Of a stretch of 64,000 nt of DNA, positions 56,764-64,000 are shown piece by piece. The position numbers and the translations under genes were made by a program. Source of the stretch: Melissococcus plutonius ATCC 35311 (GTDB lineage: Bacteria; Bacillota; Bacilli; Lactobacillales; Enterococcaceae). The stretch covers positions 481,001 to 545,000 of the forward strand of contig NC_015516.1 in assembly GCF_000270185.1 (NCBI RefSeq), read 5' to 3'. Position 1 is the first letter of the stretch. Each line of letters starts with the position of its first letter. The notes below the pieces were generated by a model. The model made no database searches and had not been told where the DNA came from. It saw only the letters and a program-made list of their open reading frames with translations.

Positions 56764-56812
56764 TAAAAAACCCTAAACATCTATTTTTGAAGATATTTAA
56801 GGCTTTTTATGC
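56764..56812 (+). terminator. Imperfect terminator after the response-regulator gene
   Basis: AAAAAACCCTAAACATCT and AGATATTTAAGGCTTTTT form a mismatched stem around an 8-nt loop, with a T-rich 3' side. Confidence 0.45.
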
Positions 56813-56892
56813 TTTAATCAATTAAATAATTTCATTTAGTTTACTATTTTTTGCTGTGAAATAGTCGGTAATGTCATATTTTAAATGATTAT

Positions 56893-57616
56893 TTATTTAA
56901 TTGTTAAAATAGAAATTAATTTTGCTACCATTTGTGGATCTCCCGTTGGAATCGCTTTTACATGGGCTGTATCAACAATGCTTTGTGTGAGCTGTCGAAT
57001 ACTTTCTGGATCTCGTTTATTAGGATTCAATTGCCAGTGAGAAGGGACATCATAAATATTGATCGTTCCATTATGATTGGATGAATAAACAACCATTCCT
57101 TGTGCTGTTGTTTCTGCGTCCAAGAAAACAACATTTGTTGGATACCCAACACTTCCTTCATCATAGATATCAATAGGAGAACCCGCTGGAAGTCGAGTAG
57201 CTACAAGCTTTTGAATATTCATATTTCCAATGGTTGCTAGCCATACTCTAGCATATTCGATTTGTTCATCACTGTATTTGGATAACAAATCATTGGTAGA
57301 TTCAGCATTTGTTGTTTTTTCTACTGGTGTTTGTGTCCTTTTTTCAATTGGTTGATTTGTTTCATTCACATTCTCAGGAGACGTACTATTTGTAGAAACA
57401 TCAATAGAATTATTGGTTGAACTGGATGGAGCTTGCTGAAGTGGATGAACTTCTCTGTATTAATTTTTGATTCTTAGATTTATCTTTTGCTAGTTTTTGC
57501 ACATGAGTTGTTTGGCTTATTGATGAATTAACAGTTGCCACTTCATTTGCTTCCTTTTTACATGCCCCTAAACTAACAAGTGTAACAATTAATAAAAAAC
57601 CATATATTTTTTTCAA
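56893..57616 (-). pseudogene. Putative surface lipoprotein, frameshifted
   Basis: ATG 57616 (minus) opens a lipoprotein signal, KKIYGFLLIVTLVSLGACKK, lipobox LGAC with cysteine 19, then a serine/threonine/lysine-rich linker. Near 57455 the frame is lost and reads SSSTSASSIQFNQ-stop. The alternative frame gives EVHPLQQAPSSSTNNSIDVS, then TSPENVNETNQPIEKRTQTP and a folded domain: SDEQIEYARVWLATIGNMNI, a hydrophobic VVFLDAETTAQGMVVYSS strand, and a helical C terminus ending at 56893. The domain resembles those of uncharacterised enterococcal lipoproteins; I do not recognise a function. The frameshift separates the anchor from the domain. Confidence 0.72.
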
Positions 57617-57845
57617 AAATTCCTCCTTGTAAAATAGATATGTAATTAATTATACATATCTTTGTAATATATTTCAATAATTTGTAATATAAAAGAAATA
57701 AAAAATAGCTATTTAAATAAAATTTAATTATTTTTCAGATAAAATAAATTTGTAACAAAAATTTTGTCATTTAAAAAGCTGTTTAAGAAGCAAGCAGTAA
57801 GAGTTATATTTTTTGAAACGCAATCCTTTTTCATCAATTTGCATT

Positions 57846-59998
57846 TTATTCTAGATTGCTTAAACTGAATGGGTAATTTTCTAATTGATATTTTCTTGGA
57901 TGGGGTACAATCCCTAGATTGAAATGAAGCTGTCCTCCTTTCATTAATTCTTCATGTTTAAAAAATAGGTTTCGATAGATTTGTTTATTTAGAAAAATTT
58001 TATCGATAAATTGATGTTGTGTGTGATTTGTTTCAGTAGTGATTTTTAAAGTTTGACCATTCGATAGATGTAGGACTGCCTTATCAAAAATTGGCATACC
58101 AATAATATATTCACCACTACCAGGACAGACAGGATAAAAATCTAAAGAACTGAATATATACCAACTTGCCATACTGCCATTGTCCTCATCTCCTGGATAA
58201 CCATTAATACTTGAATCAAATAACTGTGTCATTAATTGTTTTAATAAGGGTTGGGCAAATTCAGGATGACCAGCAAAGCTGAATAAATAAGGTAAATGAA
58301 AGCTGGGCTGATTAGAAATCGCTAATTGACCAAAATCAATGGCAGCCATCTCACTCATTTCATGAATTTCAAAACCATAGCCACCAACATCAAACAAGGG
58401 TTCTTGATTACATAGAGAAATCAACTTGTCTATTAAAGCGTTTTTACCACCAAATAATTGAATAAGTCCAGCAAAATCATGATAAACAGCAAAACTGCTT
58501 TGCCAAGGACTGCCTTCTGTACAGTCCCTACCCCAATAGTGTGAGATGAAAGGTTCTACAAATTGGCCATCTATGTTTTTAGCTCGCATAAATCCTAAAG
58601 ATGTATCGAACAAATTTTTATAATTTTTTGCTGATTGTTGGTAATATGTTATCAATTCTTGTTTTCCTAAACATTTTGCTACCTGGCTGATACAAAAATC
58701 ACTGTAACAATAATCTAATGTTTGGTTGATGGATTCATGATAGGTGGCAGGAACATAACCATCATTCGTGTATGCCTCAATTCCTTGTCGTCCATAATTT
58801 TTTTCTTACTTTCAATTGTCGCTCCCTTAAGCATTGCATCCAAAAATTCAGGCATTAAATCTGAACGAATATTTTTAATCGCTGCATCAGCAATGACAGC
58901 ATCAATTAGTGTACCGGGCATTGTTCCTCTCTCATCTGGTGATAACCATTTTGGTAGGTAGCCACTTTCTTTATAACTCGTTAAGAAACCTTCTAGAAAT
59001 TCTTCATATTTTTCCTGGGCAATTAATGAATAGAGTGGGTAAACAGTTCGACAAGTATCCCAAAAACCATTATTAGTAAATAATTTTCCAGCTTTTATTT
59101 CTTTGGCTAGTGTATCATAGTGAATAGGATTTTCCTCTTGGTCTAATTCATAGAAAGTTTGGGAAAATAAAAAAGCACGGTAAAGATTGTGATAAAATGT
59201 TTGTTGTTTTTCTCGATCTTTATCTTCTATATCAATTCGTGTTAAGTAATCTTCCCATTTTTTTTGGCCATTCTCTAAATAATCTATTTTTTGCCAATCT
59301 AATTCTCTTGTTAAATTAAGCTTGGCTTGTTCTAAATGAATATAGGAAGTCCCTATTCGAATGACCTGTTGATCAATATCACTAAAAGAAAATAGAATAG
59401 TTTCATCTTTTCCGATTCGTGTTTTTTCAGATGAAATTTTTGCAGGAAATTGGAAATGTAAAACAAAATAAAAGGTAAATTCTTTGTCTTCACATTCCGT
59501 ATAATTACTAATTTGTCCAGATAAGGTAAATGCATCTTCCTGAGTAAGTTGAAAATTTCCTGGCAGATGAAGCAGCAAACCAGCTTTTGTTTGCTGGTAA
59601 TCAATGGATAGCATACCACCATACATGCTAGGGATCATAGTCGCTGTTAATTGACATCTTAATGCCTTAATTTTCATATAATGCGGTTTAAAATCGCTTT
59701 CATTTGATCGGTATGAAGATTGTCCATCAAATAATGTTGGATTGGTGAATTCACCATTAACTGGCAGCAAAGTAAAATGGCTAAAATCACCCATCCAGGG
59801 ACTAGGTTGGTGGGTTAATCGAAATCCCTGAAAAGTATGATCTCTTGGATTAAACCACCAATTTCCTCTATCACTAGCTGTTTGTGGTACAAAATAATTC
59901 ATGTCAAAAGGCACACCTGTATAAGGTAAACAATTACCAGATGAAAATGAATGTTGATTGTCTGTTCCTTGTCGTGTATCAATTTCAGTTGTTCTCAT
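57846..59998 (-). pseudogene. GH92 alpha-1,2-mannosidase, frameshifted
   Basis: GH92 exo-alpha-mannosidases trim mannose from high-mannose N-glycans with a calcium-assisted mechanism. Family landmarks: the N-terminal beta-sandwich (DTRQGTDNQHSFSSGNCLPYTGVPF), FWDTCRTVYPLYSLI, GYLPKWLSPDERGTMPG, DCTEGSPWQSSF (catalytic Glu region) and YPGDEDNGSMASWYIFSSLDFYPVCPG. One A is missing from the run at 58798-58804 (plus-strand T7). The protein therefore derails after ATIESKKK into IMDDKELRHTRMM and stops at 58715. With A8 it reads KNYGRQGIEAYTNDGYVPATYHES and continues to the stop at 57846. Catalytic residues are split between fragments. Repaired length about 717 residues, normal. No signal peptide. 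ATG 59998 overlaps the regulator gene by 14 bases. Confidence 0.92.
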
Positions 59999-61043
59999 CT
60001 TTTTTCTCCTTTGTTGACCCTCTTATGATTAATTTAATCGGAATTTGTTGATCTTGACAGTTTCTATGATTCTCTATCCAATGAATAAGTTGTTCACCAG
60101 CTAAATGACCCATTTTTTGAAAATTCTGAGCAATAGTTGTTAGTGGAGGATCAATCAAAGCAGAAGCTTGGATATTATCAAAACCGATTACAGCAAGTTG
60201 TTCAGGAATTTTTACTCCTATTTGCTTTGCTTGCTGAATTAAAGCAATAGCAACCAAATCATTTTCGCAAATTACTCCAGTAATATTCTGTCCAAGAAAA
60301 TAATCGATTGTTTGTTGGTTTAAGCAACTTGTTTTTTCTTCTAAATGCGTATAAAAAGGAAGTTGCTGTGTTTTTATTGCTTGAATGTAGCCTAAATACC
60401 GTTGCTTTACTGATTGAGGGAGGGTGTTTTCTTCTCCAAATAAATAGGCAATCCGTTGGTGCCCTTGTTGAATAAGAGAATTTGTTGCGAGTAAACCACC
60501 AGAAAGATTATCAGATTGAATGGTTGGGTAAGGAAGTTCATAAATTTTTTTATCCAGTATAATAATCGGAAAATGATAAATAGATAATTCAAACAAAGTC
60601 ATTAAAAAATCCTTGGTATTTTGTGCATAATAAATCATGCCATTAAATTCTGCCATAATTTCCTTTGCTTCTTTGTTTAATAAAAAATCTGGTGTAGATA
60701 AAATAACTTCATAATGATGGGCTTTAGCAACAGGTAATAGACCTTCACTAAAATTACCTAGAGATAAATCTTTAGCAAATGGAATCAAAAATAAAATACG
60801 AGCTGTTTTTTTAGTATTTTTTGTATGAATTTCCCTTGTTTTTACATAACTGCCTTTTCCCTGAACTCGATAAATGATTCCCATATTTTCTAATTCGGTT
60901 AATGCCCGTTTGGAAGTAATGCGGCTAACATGATAAATCTCTGCTAATTCCTTTTCTGTCGGTAATTGTTCATTGACTTCTAATTTTCCATGCTTAATTT
61001 CTAATAGTAAATCATCGATAATTTTTTTGTATAAGGGTGTCAT
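59985..61043 (-). CDS. GntR/LacI chimera regulator (AraR-type architecture)
   Basis: A 352-residue repressor. Residues 1-70 form a GntR winged helix (EVNEQLPTEKELAEIYHVSR, TSKRALTELENMGIIYRVQG, GKGSYVKT); 80-345 form a LacI-type sugar-binding domain (ILFLIPFAKD, GGLLATNSLIQQGHQRIAYLFG, GVICENDLVAIALIQ, AVIGFDNIQASALIDPPLTTI). This fusion is known from AraR. Its place between GH92 and GH125/GH38 makes it the probable mannoside-responsive regulator of the mannosidase genes. Candidate operators are the TGATATATCA elements on both sides of the promoter region. SD TAGGAG before ATG 61043. Intact. Confidence 0.85.
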   Translation of the reverse strand: MTPLYKKIIDDLLLEIKHGKLEVNEQLPTEKELAEIYHVSRITSKRALTELENMGIIYRVQGKGSYVKTREIHTKNTKKTARILFLIPFAKDLSLGNFSEGLLPVAKAHHYEVILSTPDFLLNKEAKEIMAEFNGMIYYAQNTKDFLMTLFELSIYHFPIIILDKKIYELPYPTIQSDNLSGGLLATNSLIQQGHQRIAYLFGEENTLPQSVKQRYLGYIQAIKTQQLPFYTHLEEKTSCLNQQTIDYFLGQNITGVICENDLVAIALIQQAKQIGVKIPEQLAVIGFDNIQASALIDPPLTTIAQNFQKMGHLAGEQLIHWIENHRNCQDQQIPIKLIIRGSTKEKKDENN

Positions 61044-61059
61044 TCACTATTCTCCTAAA

Positions 61060-61069
61060 TGATATATCA
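61060..61069. promoter_or_regulatory. Candidate operator of the GntR/LacI regulator (regulator side)
   Basis: TGATATATCA, a perfect palindrome within AAATGATATATCAATAATC, directly upstream of the regulator's SD. Suited to autoregulation. Confidence 0.5.
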
Positions 61070-61157
61070 ATAATCAAAGCGTAACATAAACAATATAGAG
61101 ATTCAAGTAAAAAAAGCTAGACAAATTTCTAAATTAATTTTCTAATTTGATTATAAA

Positions 61158-61167
61158 TGATATATTA
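61158..61167. promoter_or_regulatory. Candidate operator of the GntR/LacI regulator (GH125 side)
   Basis: TGATATATTA within AAATGATATATTAAAT; shares AAATGATATAT with the site at 61060 and lies 30 bases before the GH125 start. Confidence 0.5.
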
Positions 61168-61197
61168 AATTGTTGGATAACAATCTAGGAGGAGAAT

Positions 61198-62487
61198 ATG
61201 ACATACCAAAAAGTACCCAATTCAATAAAAGAATTTATGAAAACGATTACCGAATTATGTGGTAAAAAACATGAGAATTGGGCAATCAATTTTAATGCTG
61301 CTTTTGCAAATACATTGACTACAACAATTAAAAAACAAACAGATAACACTACCTTTTTACTAACAGGAGATATTCCGGCAATGTGGTTAAGAGATTCAAC
61401 TGCTCAAGTTCGTCCTTATTTGGTGATTGCCAAAGAAGATGAAGAATTAGCAACAATGATCTGTGGCTTGGTTCAACGACAATTTATGTATATTTCTATT
61501 GATCCTTATGCAAACGCATTTAACGAAACAGCAAATGGTGCTGGCCATCAAGGTGACCATACTACAATGAATCCATGGATTTGGGAAAGAAAATATGAAA
61601 TCGATTCTTTATGTTATCCTGTTCAGTTGGCCTATTTACTTTATAAAAATACTGGTTTGACGAAACAATTTGATGATTTATTTGTAGCAGGAATAGCCAA
61701 AATTTTAGACGTATTTACGATTGAACAAGATCATCGAAATTCTACTTATTTTTTTGAACGAGACACTTTAAGAAAAGAAGATACACTAGAAAACGATGGA
61801 AAAGGCACTCCAATCTTACCAACGGGGATGATTTGGTCTGGTTTTCGTCCTAGTGATGATGCTTGTCGCTATGGCTATTTAATTCCTTCAAATATGTTTG
61901 CTGTAGTGATCCTAGGTTATATTGAACAAATTTTTTCAACTGTTCTTTCAAATGATACGTTTGTTAAAAAAGCTAGAAAATTAAAAAAAGAGATTCAACA
62001 AGGAATTGAAACCAATGGCAAAACTAAAAATAGACAAGGAGAAAGCATTTTTGCTTATGAGGTAGATGGTTTGGGAAATGCTTCAATTATGGATGATGGG
62101 AATATTCCTAATTTATTATCTGCTCCCTATCTAGGATATGTACATGCTAATGATAAGATATATCAACAAACACGAAAAACGATTCTTAGTCATCAAAATC
62201 CTTATTTTTATGCAGGAACTTTTGCTAGAGGGATTGGTAGTTCTCACACACCTGAAAATTATATTTGGCCAATTGCTTTAGCCATGGAAGGAATGACAAC
62301 AACAGACAAAAATGAGAAAGCTTCAATTTTAGATCTATTGGTTAAAAATGATGCAGGCACTCATCTAATGCATGAAGGGTTTGATGTGAACAATCCAAAT
62401 CATTATACAAGAGAGTGGTTCTCATGGGCTAATATGATGTTTTGTGAATTTGTAATGGATTATTTTGATATTAAAATTGATAAATAG
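61198..62487 (+). CDS. GH125 exo-alpha-1,6-mannosidase
   Basis: A 429-residue (alpha/alpha)6 enzyme. The GH125 family removes terminal alpha-1,6-linked mannose from N-glycan fragments. Conserved segments: [20 protein letters not shown] (with an acidic active-site residue), [74 protein letters not shown] and [21 protein letters not shown]. No signal peptide, so it acts on imported glycans. AGGAGGAG before ATG 61198. First gene of a GH125-GH38 operon, 12 bases before GH38. Intact; of the three mannosidases in this locus it is the only one without a lesion. Confidence 0.93.
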   Translation: MTYQKVPNSIKEFMKTITELCGKKHENWAINFNAAFANTLTTTIKKQTDNTTFLLTGDIPAMWLRDSTAQVRPYLVIAKEDEELATMICGLVQRQFMYISIDPYANAFNETANGAGHQGDHTTMNPWIWERKYEIDSLCYPVQLAYLLYKNTGLTKQFDDLFVAGIAKILDVFTIEQDHRNSTYFFERDTLRKEDTLENDGKGTPILPTGMIWSGFRPSDDACRYGYLIPSNMFAVVILGYIEQIFSTVLSNDTFVKKARKLKKEIQQGIETNGKTKNRQGESIFAYEVDGLGNASIMDDGNIPNLLSAPYLGYVHANDKIYQQTRKTILSHQNPYFYAGTFARGIGSSHTPENYIWPIALAMEGMTTTDKNEKASILDLLVKNDAGTHLMHEGFDVNNPNHYTREWFSWANMMFCEFVMDYFDIKIDK

Positions 62488-62499
62488 GAGGAGTTAAAA

Positions 62500-64000
62500 A
62501 TGGCAAAGAAAAAAGTATATATTATTTCACATGCACATTGGGATAGAGAATGGTACATGCCGTTTGAACAACATCATATGCGCTTAATTGAACTTATTGA
62601 TGATTTACTGACTATTTTTAAAAGCGATCCAACTTTTGATAGTTTTCATTTGGATGGACAAACGATTATCTTAGACGATTATCTTGCCGTTAGACCTGAG
62701 AGAAAACAAGAGCTCCAAGAAGCAATTACAGCAGGTAAGTTAAGAATAGGTCCATTTTATATTTTGCAAGATGCCTTTTTAATCAGTCCAGAATCAAATA
62801 TCCGTAATATGCTGATTGGTAGAAAAGAAAGTGAGAAATGGAAAACGCCAACTCGCTTAGGCTATTTTCCAGATACTTTTGGGAATATGGGGCAAACTCC
62901 TCAACTAATGCAACAGGCTAGTTTACCAGCAGTTGCTTTTGGACGAGGTGTTCAGCCAGTAGGATTTGATAATCAATTAGAAGAAAATAGAGACTATAGT
63001 TCTCAATATTCAGAGATGTGGTGGGAAGGCCCAGACAAAACTCAGGTATTCGGATTGCTATTTGCTAATTGGTACAGTAATGGCAATGAAATTCCTAGTA
63101 CATAAACAGAAGCCCAACTGTTTTGGGAACAGAAACTCGCTGATGCTGAAAAATTTGCTTCAGCAAATCATCTATTAATGATGAATGGTGTAGACAATCA
63201 ACCCGTTCAAAAAGACCTGACAAAAGCAATCGCATTGGCAAATAAATTGTTTCCTGAATATGAATTTATTCATTCAAATTTTGAAGAATATTTATCACAA
63301 TTAATCAAAGATTTGCCTAAAAATTTAGGAAAAGTCAAAGGAGAACTAACAAGTCAGGAAACAGATGGTTGGTTTACCTTAGCAAATACTGCTTCAACCA
63401 GAGTTTATTTAAAACAATGGAATACAAAGGTAGAACGCCAGCTAGAAAATATTACTGAGCCGTTAGCAACAATGGCTTATTCATTAACAAAAAACTATCC
63501 ACATGATCAATTAGACTATGCTTGGAAACTTCTTTTACAAAATCATACTCATGATGGTATTTGTGGTTGTTCTGTTGATAGTGTTCATCGAGAAATGATG
63601 ACACGGTTTGAAAAGGCCTATGAAGTAGGCCAATATCTAGCCTCAGATGCTTTAGAAACATTAATTCAGAATATCGATACAGCAGTATTCCCAGAAAAAA
63701 GTCTACCATTTATTGTATTTAATACAACAGGTTATAGAAAAACAGGAATAGCAAATGTCGCTATTGAAATTGATCGAAAGTATTTTAATGAAGGATCTCC
63801 AAACAAGCTAAAAGAAAAATTAGTAGAGGAACCAACCCCAAATTTCCAAGTGATTAACCAAGATGGACAGGTATTATCTGCTACGATCTCAAAAGCACAA
63901 GTAAATTTTGATTATGATCTCCCTAAGGATCGTTTTCGTGTTCCCTATATGACAAAAATAGTAACAGTAGAAATTCCTTTAAAGGATTTTCCTGCTGTTT
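62500..64000 (+). pseudogene. GH38 alpha-mannosidase, in-frame TAA, 3' end outside window
   Basis: GH38 retaining alpha-mannosidase (MngB/SpGH38 type). The zinc motif HAHWDREWY begins at residue 11, and FPDTFGNMGQTPQLM carries the nucleophile region (the conserved Asp of PDTFG). TAA at 63103-63105 follows NEIPST; the same frame continues TEAQLFWEQKLADAEKFAS, LLMMNGVDNQPVQKDL, the zinc-binding HTHDGICGCSVDSVHREM, and a beta domain up to the window edge without another stop. A substitution stop at codon 202 leaves a product lacking the other metal ligands and the acid. SD GGAGG before ATG 62500. Full length is beyond the window (about 900 residues in relatives). Confidence 0.9.

Noticed and set aside
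1-64000. Prophage, integrative element or insertion sequence as the source of the islands
   Set aside because: No integrase, transposase, phage structural gene, att-like repeat or flanking tRNA disruption was seen. The tRNA at 45020 has no repeated 3' end nearby.

Overview
The window is AT-rich Gram-positive (Firmicutes) DNA. The gene content points to an Enterococcaceae genome: a tyrS-tdcA-tyrP-nhaC tyramine cluster with a tyrosine T-box, a phosphoketolase beside araA, enterococcal-type EndoE, and lplABC/yes-type plant-polysaccharide genes. The very low GC, the sugar and pollen-wall orientation and the heavy gene decay make the honeybee-larva pathogen Melissococcus plutonius (or a close relative) my best guess. 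This is an inference from gene order and composition, not a database match.

Layout. (1) 0-9.4 kb: 3' end of a carbohydrate-binding-module protein, FucO-type lactaldehyde reductase, a secreted GH18 endo-beta-N-acetylglucosaminidase, lemA plus a broken TPM-domain gene, and a broken pentose/H+ symporter. (2) 9.4-13.8 kb: AraR-type operators, araA, and a doubly frameshifted phosphoketolase (xfp) ending in a perfect 30-bp palindrome. (3) 14.5-21.6 kb: T-box-tyrS, tyrosine decarboxylase tdcA (interrupted by a TAG), tyrP, nhaC. (4) 21.6-45 kb: a pectin/rhamnogalacturonan island with two esterases, a YesS-like regulator, LplC/LplB permeases, YesL, GH105, a further esterase, pectin methylesterase, GH43, two tandem solute-binding proteins, GH28, a GPH symporter and a decayed second copy of it, a LacI regulator with a set of TGTTAACGTTAACA-like operators, uxaB and uxaA. 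(5) A tRNA-Glu(CUC) at 45.0 kb. (6) 45.5-49 kb: a GntR regulator (broken), an ArsR-like regulator and a GH43 arabinanase. (7) 49-64 kb: a high-mannose N-glycan import and degradation locus resembling the pneumococcal one: two ABC permeases and a DUF3502-type binding lipoprotein, DUF624 protein, YesM/YesN two-component pair, GH92, a GntR/LacI-type regulator, GH125 and GH38 mannosidases. The EndoE homologue at 4 kb would supply its substrate.

The striking feature is erosion. More than twenty genes carry an in-frame stop, a homopolymer or short-repeat frameshift, a tandem duplication or a deletion, yet no transposase, insertion sequence or prophage gene is visible. Flanking reading frames remain highly conserved, so most lesions look recent. 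In the pectin and N-glycan islands nearly every route has at least one broken step, and the tyramine operon has lost its decarboxylase reading frame while regulator, antiporter and synthetase are intact. The sequence alone cannot separate true recent pseudogenes from assembly errors at homopolymers. However, nine substitution-type stops, a 14-bp tandem duplication, a 4-nt deletion and large deletions are not typical base-calling errors.
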